From Undaria pinnatifida (lineage: Eukaryota > Sar > Phaeophyceae > Laminariales > Alariaceae), in the NCBI GenBank assembly GCA_012845835.1, contig JABAKD010000002.1:16577629-16641628 (forward strand): a stretch of DNA of 64,000 nucleotides. Reading direction: 5' to 3'. The notes under the pieces were generated by a model that saw only the letters and a list, made by a program, of their open reading frames with translations, searched no databases and was not told the origin of the DNA. This document shows positions 12,017 through 21,626 of the stretch, piece by piece. The position numbers and the translations under genes are program-made. The first letter of the stretch is position 1; the number at the start of each line of letters is the position of its first letter.

Positions 12017-12547
12017 GTCTTGTTGTTGGTCGACAAATGCTACGGTGGTAGGCGGACACCAATTTTTTCCGAGGATCCTCGCTCCAAGAAAGTTGAATTT
12101 CTCGCCAAAAAAACTCGAGTTTGACAAACAGCACCGTTCACTTAATATCGGTAGGCAAATCTCACGGGCTACAGGCGTATAACTAACACATTAGGAAACA
12201 CAAATCCCACGGGCTAGGTGCACAGTTAATGAAATTTATAGGAAACACAAACGACGTTCCAAAGCATTTGTTGGTGCTTCCCCACTTAGGAAGTCTGTCG
12301 CACAAAAAAAAACTATTGGCCCAAAACCCGCTACTTCTATCGTAACGAAAGCATCGTTTCTTCTTGTTATTCTCGCACTAACTCACCGACGTAATCCACG
12401 GAACCCGTGGTCACACGGCAGGCTCCAATAAGTTAGAGGGGGCTGTTAAGCATGTCATCTACAGCTCCTATAGGAGTGTCATCACTTTTTTTTCACGTTT
12501 TACTATCCATGTCAACTCGCAAGAGCTTTTATTCACCCTCAGCGACC

Positions 12548-12908
12548 TTCTGGACAACAAGCTCTAGCCGTGGTCACGGGTGTCTCCCCTTCTCCCCCCC
12601 CGGTACGTGCCTTCATTTTTATCGCGCATAGGGTTGGTCACGGGTGTCTTCCCTTCTCCCCCCCCGGTACGTGCCTTCATTTTTATCGCGCATAGAGTTA
12701 ATTCAGCACTCCCACTTTTCAGCTTTTTAAGCTCGTCGATTACTTTCATCAAGTTTCGCTGACTCACGCTCCTTCTGCTCGCCTTTTTTTTGCACGCAAG
12801 AAAAAGTCCCTAAGAGCACGACTATGCACTAGGAAGGATTCGGACCTGCATCATTGACTTAGTGGGGACGAGATTCACGTATCACCTACTACTCCATATG
12901 GGACGCCT
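12548..12908 (-). mobile_element. tRNA-derived SINE, with an internal duplication
   Basis: Read on the - strand, the head carries an A box TGGAGTAGTAGG (12885-12896) and a B box-like GGTCCGAATCC (12836-12846). The conserved body follows with TATGCGCGATAAAAATGAAGGC. The block with GGGGGGAGAAGGGAAGACACC occurs twice (about 12571-12627 and 12632-12694), a local duplication. Confidence 0.75.
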
Positions 12909-12928
12909 GCTATGTACGGTACTAATAG

Positions 12929-13109
12929 TGGTCCCTCTACAATGCCGATTTCCCTCTGTAGTGCTGGTTGCCCGCGATAGTGCCTGTGAAATCGCTTTGT
13001 ACGGATGAAAACAACCAGCAGGGGTATGTATGCGGAGTAGTGCCGGTTACCGCTATAGTGCCGGTGTTTCCAGCTATTAATAGCACATACCGGCACTATA
13101 GAGGGACCA
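12929..13109. mobile_element. MITE-like element, family B (GGCACTATAGAGGGACC), copy 1
   Basis: Terminal inverted repeats TGGTCCCTCTACAATGCCG / CGGCACTATAGAGGGACCA flank about 180 bp. Subterminal TAGTGCCGGTT motifs and GAAATCGCTT occur inside. It matches copies at 16881, 39683 and 40805. Confidence 0.8.
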
Positions 13110-16100
13110 ATACCGTGCATAAGCCCGCTGAACGCACACCCCGCTCACCTTGTACAGGTCGGAGAGGCTCTGGTCCGGGCTTGGCTCGAACGCGCTGTTG
13201 CAGTACAAAAACTGCGGCGTTCACGGGGGGGGTGGGGGGTGGAGGGCGGGGGAAGGGGAGGGGTGGGACAGGGTGTGTGTGGGGACGGGTAGGGTAGGGT
13301 GGAGCTGGGGTGGGATGGGGTGGGGGGGGGGGGATTAAAGAATAGTCTGAATTTACAGACACTGCTGCCAAAGCGGATCGTCCATTGGGCACCTCTCTGT
13401 GGGCTCCTACTATTAGCAGCTACCGCTATACATGAGGTTGGTTGGGGTTTGATTCGTGGGGCGAGTGCGAACAGGGGAAGGTGAGACTTGGTCAGGGTGT
13501 ATATACTTCGCTCTATATGCGTAGTCTATAGTTTGTGTGTGCCACAGCAGGCAGACCAGGCTTTCCACAGCAACAGTAGAAGTGTTTCGTAGACTTTGTA
13601 CCAGCTATGTTTTGTATCAGGTATATTCTGTATCAGGCATACTTTGTATTAGGTATACTTCGTACCAGGTATCCTTTTTAGTAGGTACATCGGATCAGAT
13701 GGGTAGCTTACTCCCGACCGCAACAGGGGGGGGGGGGGGGGGGAGGAGCTCTCGCGACGCGCGTGAGCATGAGCGCGTGAGCACGCCGCTACATCAGCTG
13801 TTCTCGAGACACGCGGCCATCCAAAACAAAACGTCTCCCCTTCCCCCGTTCATCGCTTCATGACAGCATTTCAGCATCCGCACATTTGGCACTTACAAGG
13901 GGAGTGGCGTCCGAAATATGAAGCATGTTTCGGAGAGATGCTTGCAGCTAACGACATCCCGAGGAGGGGGTTGTGAGGGAGTCGAGGAGCAGCGGCCACC
14001 AAGGGTGACGGGAGAACGCCGAGGGGTTTCCACGGCGACGGGCGAAAAAAAAAGGGGGGGGGGGGGGGGGACAGAGGACGGTTGCGGGCAAGGGAAAGGG
14101 CGGTAAACACCAAAAACAAAAATCTACGATTCGCATAAAACGTTCCCAAGGAGTCGACCCAGTTACTGTGCTATATTATGAATTCAGTAGTAGCGCAATC
14201 ATGGTCCCTCGTGAGCGCGGCGTCTTGCACGATGAAAATTCCCGCACTCAAGTAGGTCCTCTACCCTGGGATAGTGCGGTCCTCTCTAGGACCTCTCTCT
14301 CGCCATCCATCTACTTGCGCATCTATTTATCAATCTATTTCTCGATATTTATATCTTTTTCGCCCCGTCTCTCCCTCCCTCTGCCTCTCACACACCTCCA
14401 AGCACGTCCACGACGAGTTAACCTGGAACTTTCCCTTGCGCAAGATAGGAGCATTCGCGATCGGCTTGAAGTGGACCTTGACTGCGTGTACTCAACCACC
14501 ACGACAGCAACGAGGGGGTGCGGGGGGGGGGGGGGGGAGAGAGCTTCACATGAGAAATAACAGCAACAAACAGCGCGTAACGCTCTGGCGTAACTGACCC
14601 CCAGTAACGCCTCTTCGAGACGTACCCGTCGATATCCGACAAACCGGAAACCCGCTCGAGACACGCTTACTACCCCACATCCCCAATGAGCAGCATGTTT
14701 CCCCTTTTTCGCCCAGTCGAGGAACGTCTCAAAATTCCACAGTGCACGACAGCGCGCTGTTACCAACATACAACAACAATGAACCCAACGCCCGTGAATT
14801 AGACACGTGGCCACGTCTCCTAAAGATTCGACCAGCATCCATTCCTCTGGGCACGTGTTTTATCTTCCATCCAGTGTTTAAACGAGTTTTCACGGCTTTC
14901 ATATGAAGTTTCGCCTGCAAAAAGGTGCCAGGTAGCATGCACCTTTTACTTGTATATAACATGTACCTTTTTCTGGTGTCGGTGGCGGGGGTTGTCGGCC
15001 CGTACCCTCTGGCTCGGGCGATACATCCATGCTACTCCTGGGGGCCAAGAGCGAAACAAAGCGGCGGCACGTCGTGAGATCAAACACGATGTTATCCTTA
15101 CGATATGCTTTATATCGGATGATACAGAAGGGTGAACTAGTATCATATCCTACAACAGTAACTTGTTTTTTTACGAGACGATATGATATACCTGGTAGAT
15201 ATAGAGAATCGCCTGCAGTAGCCCCGGCGACGATCTAAATGCCCACCATATTTTGCCCCCTGGTATGAGCGCGTTGTTATTGATCGGGACGCTCAGCTCA
15301 CACCATTCAGCGTGGTTTCAGAACGATTTGCCCCAATGGTGGCAGCTAGGCCCTAGCCTTCAAGGCACGCCTTAAAATATGCCTTGACGTCTTTTCCCAA
15401 AATCGTAGCCGTAAGGGTTGTTTGAGTCTTACAAAACTTGCCTTTAAGCCGGTTATTGTGTCCACACAAAACGCCGTTAGACCGGAAAACCCTTAAACAG
15501 GGGATTAGGGTAGAGATTCTAGGCATTTCGTGAAGAATTTTCTCTGCCCTGTGGGCCCAAAGCCCATTTCAAATACATCGCCGCTGTCCACTACTTTTGG
15601 GAAATTCTACCTAAAGGCTTCGGAAAGAACCACGCCATGAGACCCCACCGAGAGGGCGCCGTCCACATTAAGGAATTTCATCGCGACACTTCTGTAGTGG
15701 GAATACCAAACCCTCAATGTAGTGCCTGTATCGGCAGTATTCTAAATAGTTCCGGTTGCACCATCCGCAAATGCCGGCACTATCTGAGACACCACTGCCG
15801 TAGCCCAGTATTGGTGTTGCCCCGAGGTCGCCTGGGTGGCGTCATCTGCTTTGTTGCTGTGTTGTTGCTTTCCTCATTATACTTTTTAGGTTCGGTTTCG
15901 TGTTGAGTACGAGGGCGATGATGACGGTATCGACACCGGTGTCGTCATAAGCAGTAGTAAATGTTACAGGTCAAACAGGTCATCAAAAAAACACTGGTTG
16001 CGCTGGACGTAGATGGGTGGAAAATATCAGTCCAGGGTGAAGTACACACACCGAGAGCCCAGAGCCCACACGATGCAACAAACAACCAAAACTGGCCTGT

Positions 16101-16126
16101 TGCGAGGGGCCTTACACCGGTTCCGA
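13110..16126. other. Spacer with G-rich minisatellite and long G runs
   Basis: No gene is supported. 13217-13335 is almost pure G/T with GGGGT-type steps. G runs of 12-18 lie near 13322, 13727, 14056 and 14522. A short block of TATATTCTGTATCAGGCATA-like steps spans 13600-13680. The open frames here are produced by these biased tracts. Confidence 0.55.
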
Positions 16127-16572
16127 GCCATCCCACGGTAGGAGTTGCAGTTATTGGACTAACTAATACTCCGGAGTAGTGTACAGCCATCCCACGGTAG
16201 GGGTTGCAGTTGTTGGACTAACTAATAGTGCACAGCCATCTCACGGTAGGGGTTGCAGTTGTTGGACTAACTAATAGTGTACAGCCATCCCACGGTAGGA
16301 CTTGCAGTTGTTGGACTAACTAATAGTGTACAGTCTTCCCACGGTAGGGGTTGCAGTTGTTGGACTAACTAATAGTGTACTTGTGTCCGATTGAGCTCCT
16401 CACGTGAGGAACTAGCCATTGTTTACGGTAGCCAAGTAACTTCACGAATACGTCTTTCTTTTAGGACTACTAAAGGCATCTTGAAGCTTGGTCGGGTTGT
16501 GCGAACGAATGCCTTCGAAGTCATGTAGTATCGGATGAGATATTGACGCTGCACCGCTACCGTGGGATGGGT
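16127..16572. mobile_element. MITE-like element, family C (CCCACGGTAGGGGTTGCAG), with left end amplified in tandem
   Basis: The left end GCCATCCCACGGTAGGGGTT plus CAGTTGTTGGACTAACTAAT is repeated five times at 49-60 bp spacing (16127-16390). The element then continues to the right end ACCGCTACCGTGGGATGGG. The interior (AAGCTTGGTC.GGTTGTGCGA) matches 51115-51393. Confidence 0.75.
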
Positions 16573-16880
16573 CTTCTGTCCGCCGGAAATACCGGCACCT
16601 CATATGAGGAACCTCACCTCATAAAATAACCGGTTCACCTTTGCCGCACTATTAATACCATTAGTACTACAAGTACTACAGCAGTAACAGTTGCATGTGT
16701 AATACCCCTTGTATACCGTTGTATACCTACATAGGCCATTGAATTGATTGACCATCGGGTCCTAACTCCATTTTTCTTGAAGCAGCTATCGGGAGAGGTA
16801 CAGACGCGGGTATGGAGGGAACTCTGCCCGCCCGACGCACTTATAACGTCCGTAAAAAAAGGGGCCACCTGTTAGTACAT

Positions 16881-17062
16881 ACAGTAGGTGGCCCTATATA
16901 ATGCGGGTCATATAGTGCGGGTGTCCGATATTGTGCGGGTGAAATCGTTTGGCACAATATATACCCCTCTATAGTGGCCGGTTTTTATATAGTGCGGGTG
17001 CCCGGTATAGTGCGGGTAATTTTTCGTGACACATACCCGCACTATATAGGGCCACCTACTGT
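16881..17062. mobile_element. MITE-like element, family B, copy 2
   Basis: Near-perfect terminal repeats: it begins ACAGTAGGTGGCCCTATATA and ends TATATAGGGCCACCTACTGT, about 182 bp apart. Internal ATAGTGCGGGT motifs and TGAAATCGTTTGGCACA follow the family layout. Confidence 0.85.
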
Positions 17063-18967
17063 GATAATAAAAATAAAAATAAAATCGCCGTACCACCCTG
17101 TACTACTGTCAAAAGCAATCCATACTCCCAGAAGGGCGAATGAAGTGCCGACGCCGGCTACGACAGAGGTATTCAATAGCACTTCTTGCCATTTTTTTTT
17201 TCTTGATGACGGGGGCTCCTTAGCCAAACCTTAACCCAACCTTAACCCAACCGTCGTAGCTGTTGTTTTTTGTAACTGGTATGATTTTTTTTTGTATGTT
17301 TTTTTTCAACACTTCTTGTGTTACTATTAATAATAATACCAAGGTCATATAACGAACCCAACCCTCGTAGCTGTTTTTTTAGGGGATTTTTTTTCTTCTT
17401 GCATGTTTTTTCAACACTTTTTGTGCTGCTATTAATACCAAGGTCATATGATACAGCATAGGATTATTCATCGGGTTGCACTTTTTTTTCTTGGGGGAGG
17501 GGGGGGGGTGAACTTTTTTGTTTTTCGTCAACAGAGCTCCTCAAGCAAAGAGAAGCCCCAGAAAGAAAAAGAAAAAAAAGAATGCACCTCGCTATGTACC
17601 GTAGCATGCGTTTGAAGCACCTTGTGTGATATCACGGCGCTTCAGTAGCTCGCCTTGGCGAGAAGGCAGTTGTCGGGAGTCGTGCGTTCGTGTAGCGAGG
17701 ACCCTCAGAAATATGAGGTGCTTATAAACACCCGTGTCGAAGTACGCGTCGAAAAAAAAAAAAAAAAAAAGCTTGGAGCTACCGCCGCGGGCTTGTCCAG
17801 CTCCAAGAACTCTTGGGCGAGACAACGAAACCCAACCCTCACGCCCTTCACGGTACATCAAAATACATACTGTAACAGGTGACAGTCTCGAGCGTTCTTG
17901 ACCTTTTGAGCATTGTACAAAACATTCCACCCTTATTCCAATTCACCCTTATTAGTTTATCACAAAAAAGTGGGCTAAGGTTGTCTGCGAACCAAAAAAG
18001 ATGGACGTCCCCCCCCCCCGCCCTGTAGACCTCAGAGCGCGGAAGACGACCTTCCTTTCCCGAAACATTGGAACGGACCCCGCGAGCCCTCGCCTGATTG
18101 AGTTGAGTTGCGCTCCCCCGGCTCCCCATGCTTCCGTGGGCTTTCGTGGGTTTCCATGGGGTATTGTGGGTTTGTATTGGGCGGCGGTGCGTGGACTAGG
18201 TTATAACCCCCCCCGTCTCGTGTGGCACAGGTTACTAATCCTCCCGTGGATATTCCAAAAATAAGCTATTCGAGACAAATCTCGTACTTCCAACACCTAG
18301 AGAGTGGGGGAGTTATACTAAAGCCAAGTTAAAAAAAAAAACGTCTTGTGTTTGATTCGTTCAAAAAAATGCCACAAAAAATATACCTGGTATATTCTTA
18401 AATCGTACCAGGTACATGAACTCCAATCCCACCCCGTCTAACTTGTATTTTGATTTTCATTCTGGCGTTTTGAGTCGTGTTGTGTCGTTTTCTCTGTTGT
18501 TCGCGTTTATCCTCGTCCACCCCAGTTTATTGTCTGCCGCGGCGGCGACAACAAGAGCGCTAGCTGTTGACCTGACAGCCCAGAGAGCTGTGTGCGGTAG
18601 TGCCGTATGCTCGTGCCGTCTTCGGTCTCTGCTGCAACGTGCGCTCGTCCTTCTACACAGCGCTTGCTCTTTTCGCACTTTCTTTCAGGCGCTACATCAC
18701 GCTTTTCGAGACTTGTATGCAATTATCTCTCAACGCTACCTTCTTACACAGTACAATCGTCTGTACCAATTCCCATTTACTAGTGCAAAGCATGTCCTAT
18801 ACTAACTCCATGCCTTTTTCCACCTGCAAAAAACGAGAACAAGAAACGCCGTTATACCCTGACAGTCATAATTCGAAATTACAAAATTCAAGCTCCAGTC
18901 CGCAACTCGCTACCATTGCGTCAGGTACAATCTCTCACTTTATTTATCACCGCGGCGGTGGATCCAG
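17063..18967. other. Spacer 3' of TEN1
   Basis: It contains family D-like debris (about 17215-17610, ending ACCTCGCTATGTACCGTAGC). An open frame at 18416-18805 (+) begins with a hydrophobic signal-like segment, but it has no recognised domain and overlaps unbiased sequence, so it is not called. No other gene is supported. Confidence 0.5.
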
Positions 18968-19099
18968 TCACGATGGTTGGTAGGCCGGATCGGCGAGAAA
19001 TTTCCTCCGCACCTCGAGAGCTTTCTCGAATAGGTGCGTGTCCAGGCCGTCAACGTTTCGGCAAACCCGTGCTTTCACTGTCTTTCCTCCGGAAGCGCT
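18968..19099 (-). CDS. TEN1: TEN1 last exon (intact copy a)
   Basis: A C-rich tract and the acceptor CTGAAG precede 44 in-phase codons with TGA at 18968-18970. They encode SASGGKTVKARVCRNVDGLD and a long basic helix ending FLADPAYQPS. It joins in phase 0 to the central exon to make IGEIE-SASGGKTVKARV, the expected family spacing. Confidence 0.85.
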   Translation of the reverse strand, partial: SASGGKTVKARVCRNVDGLDTHLFEKALEVRRKFLADPAYQPS

Positions 19100-20627
19100 C
19101 TTCAGTTGTTTTCGTAGGTGCGTGGGCGGGGGGGGGGGGGGATACTCATTTATTGCTTGCCTCAGTCATTTGGCAATTGCGAGGGGTCAGTAGGGGGGGG
19201 AGAATGCACTGAACGCTTTCTCCAAGAGGTTTGTGTTCAGGCCGTTAACGCTGCGGCAGACACGTGCTTTCACTCTCGTTTCTCCGGAGGTGTTCTTCAG
19301 TTGTTTTTCTAGTAGGGTTGCGGGGGGGGGGGGGGGCGTACTCAGTTGTTGCTTGCCAGGTAAGCACTTCTTCGGTTGATTTTGTAGGCGTGTAGGGGGG
19401 GGGGGGGGGGGTATGATTTCATCGTGCATAGCCGTAGTCATACAGCCAAAGAACCTCGGATCCCTTCAATGCCGACAGAGCACGTCGGATTATCCTCGAC
19501 CAGGCAGATATCGCGTGCACCACGCGCGAAGAGCAGTGAGGTGTTCGGCGAGTTGCACGAAGTGTGAACCGCATCGTACTAAGAGCCACTTGAGAGGCGG
19601 AAATCCGCACCTTGTGCATACTTTCTTGCATACGGATGACACCTTCGAATACATTTCTTTGTTTTCTGGTGTGGCTATTTCCAGAGACAGCAACGGGGAC
19701 ACTATGTAACTGCCTCGTGGGTGCCTTACCATATACACACTACGTGATATCCCCCCCATCTCGCATACCTCCAAAACATTACGTGGAAAAAAAAAGACGG
19801 CACCCTGGTTGTCTAACTCACGCAAGTGGTGAGAGGTGTGTTGTACAGCGTCGTTGCCAACCGTCGCCAACCCCATCCGGTTAATGGAGCGGGGCGAAAT
19901 CAACAAACGCTTCACACATGCGTATTCACATCGTTAAGGCTGCGGCAAACCCGTGTGGTTACTCTCTTCTCTCCGGAAGCGTTGTTTTGGTTGATTTAAG
20001 TACGTGCGCGCGGAGGGGGGGGGGGCGTTGGAGGGGTGTCAGAAGGGAGACAAATCAAGGAACACAAAATCACGAGGATACGCGCAGGGGTACGCACGTC
20101 TCTAATTGGTTTTGTAGGCGTGGGTTGGCAGTGGGGGATAAATCAGCTCACACCTTCTCGAATAGGTGCGTGTCCAGGCCGTCAACGGTGAGTCGGACCG
20201 GTATTTTCAGTCCCTATTATCCGGAGTAGCTCTTCAGTCAATTTTGTAAGCGTGCGGGGGGGGGCGAAGTCACCGAAAAATAACAACTTGGGGATACGAA
20301 CAAGGGTAAGCGCCAGCGCTGAGAGATACTGCCCACTTGGTCCGTGGTTTACAAATCCAGGGGAGATGCAGCAGGGCTGAACATTGAACAAAATCGAAAC
20401 CACGACTGAGCTTGCCCCGTCGCAAGCAAACAAGATGAGTCGATGGCCGACAGCCGCCGGGGCGAGAGTCCGTCCCCCCCCAGGGGCTCACCTCAATCTC
20501 GCCGATAAACTCGTAGAGCGAGCCCGTTTGGAACTGAAACCCCGGTAACAGGGAAGCGTCGATATTTAGCTCCTCCCCCTTGTACTCGATAACCGCCACG
20601 TCCGCCGCCGCGTCGTAGCTGCTGATA
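18968..20627 (-). CDS. TEN1: CST complex subunit TEN1 (two exons seen; 5' exon not found)
   Basis: Join 20627-20492 and 19099-18968, encoding the last 88 residues. The family is a single OB-fold protein of about 120-160 residues that binds STN1 and, within CST, protects telomeres and helps fill-in synthesis in the nucleus. The visible protein has ISSYD leading strand 2, AVIEYKGEEL, then SLYEFIGEIE. The last exon gives KTVKARVCRNVDGLDTHLFE and a basic C-terminal helix ending PAYQPS. The order SLY.FIGE / V.ARV.R.VDG.DL / amphipathic helix is the TEN1 signature, as in plant and vertebrate TEN1. About 30-60 N-terminal residues must lie upstream of 20627. Their exon, ending in two bases of an Arg codon if the model is right, was not found before 24444. 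Confidence 0.82.
19187..19294 (-). other. TEN1 terminal-exon copy b (open, diverged)
   Basis: 36 codons: NTSGETRVKARVCRSVNGLN, TNLLEKAF, then a different short end FSPPY and a stop. The acceptor CTGAAG and the C-rich tract are preserved in the same phase as the real exon, so it could be spliced as an alternative last exon. The second half of the C-terminal helix is lost. Confidence 0.7.
19419..19660. repeat. Dispersed repeat E, copy 1
   Basis: It runs from CATAGCCGTAGTCAT through AGAGCACGTCGG and ATATCGCGTGCACCA to CTTTCTTGCATACGGATG. The same order of blocks with scattered differences is found at 38685-38945, same orientation. It lies inside the TEN1 exon array. Confidence 0.7.
19900..19998 (-). 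pseudogene. TEN1 terminal-exon copy c (decayed)
   Basis: Homologous to the last exon (ASGEKRVTTRVCRSLND), but the acceptor AG is changed (CAACCAAAACAAC in place of CAACTGAAGAGC). It stops early after NTHV. Not expected to be usable. Confidence 0.75.
20150..20237 (-). pseudogene. TEN1 terminal-exon copy d (decayed, acceptor kept)
   Basis: The copy nearest the central exon. It keeps the acceptor CTGAAG|AGC but reads SYSG then a stop at 20217-20219. Its far end (GTTGACGGCCTGGACACGCA, then CCTATTCGAGAA) is almost identical to copy a, which suggests recent duplication or gene conversion. If spliced it would truncate TEN1 right after the central exon. Confidence 0.75.
20492..20627 (-). CDS. TEN1: TEN1 central exon
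   Basis: Acceptor CCTGGCAG|T at 20628 and donor GAG|GTGAGC at 20491. One base plus 45 codons: ISSYDAAADVAVIEYKGEEL, then the central strands and SLYEFIGEIE. The same frame stays open upstream to about 20690, so an earlier acceptor is possible. Confidence 0.82.
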
Positions 20628-21145
20628 CTGCCAGGAACGGTCCGCGAAGGCAGGCGTAACGCGTTTGTAATACGTATGCTGGTGATTGCGTCTTATCTAA
20701 TGTTTGCAGGACGAAAAAATCGCCCCGTGAAGATGTTACGAAAGACCCTCCGGGGAGCAATTAGGGTGGGGGTTTCTAATCTTGCGGCTTGCGGGAATGG
20801 TTTGGAGCTTTCGACGACAGGCGTACAGTAGGTTCGATAGTAGGCGTACAATAGGTTCGGTAGTAGAAGTACAGTAGGTTCGGTAGTAGGTGTACAATAG
20901 GCTCAACAACAGTGACATTTCGCTGGCAGTTTTTTTCCCGATGCTTGCCCACAGGGGCATTTGTGGAGGCGGTCTTAAATATCAAATAAAGGGACTATTC
21001 TTTCCAGATCGAGGGAATAATAGTGTCTCCAACCGGCTCTAATATTGCTGCTGCTGCTGCTCCAAAACGTCGCTAATCAACAAGACCACGCGGGATTTCA
21101 ACAATCACAACAGAAGTGCCCTCCTCCTCCTTGCATGCCCACCAT

Positions 21146-21350
21146 GACTTGGCGTCTCAAGGCGTCTGAAGGCATCTGAAGGCGTCTGAAGGCGTCTCAA
21201 GGCATCTCAAGGCGTCTCAAGGCGTCTCAAGGGGTCTCAAGGCGTCTCAAGGGGCCTCAAGGGGTCTCAAGGCGTCTCAAGGCGTCCCAAGGCGCCTCAA
21301 AGCGTTTCGAAGCGTCTCAAGTCGTCTCAAGGCGTCAAAAGCCGTCAAGA
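21146..21350. repeat. Decamer minisatellite GGCGTCTCAA
   Basis: About 20 consecutive 10-bp units, mostly GGCGTCTCAA with GGCATCTGAA, GGGGTCTCAA and similar variants. Confidence 0.95.
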
Positions 21351-21576
21351 GACGCATGCTACGATAGAGGTGCACAGGAATGTTCCGAGGATCCTTCCTC
21401 ACGTGCTAAAGTAGTCTATACTGTACTGTACTGTACTGTACTGTGCTGTACCTTACCCAGAGACAACAAGGCTTGGAGGGAAAAATCAAAACTGCAACCT
21501 AATCAGCAACCCCATGGCCCTCGGAGGAATAAAACGAAAGGCATCGCATATTGCACAAAACAACGGCATTTCCACG

Positions 21577-21626
21577 ATATCATACGATATCATACGATAT
21601 CATACGATATCATGCGATATCATAGT
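21577..21626. repeat. Decamer repeat CATACGATAT, about five units
   Basis: Consecutive CATACGATAT units with one CATGCGATAT variant. Confidence 0.9.

Noticed and set aside
11596-12134. Ile/Cys- and His/Leu-repeat open frames
   Set aside because: Produced by the GATACA microsatellite.
18416-18805. Plus-strand 129-codon frame with a signal-peptide-like start
   Set aside because: No domain, no codon-use contrast with surrounding spacer and no supporting context; left uncalled.
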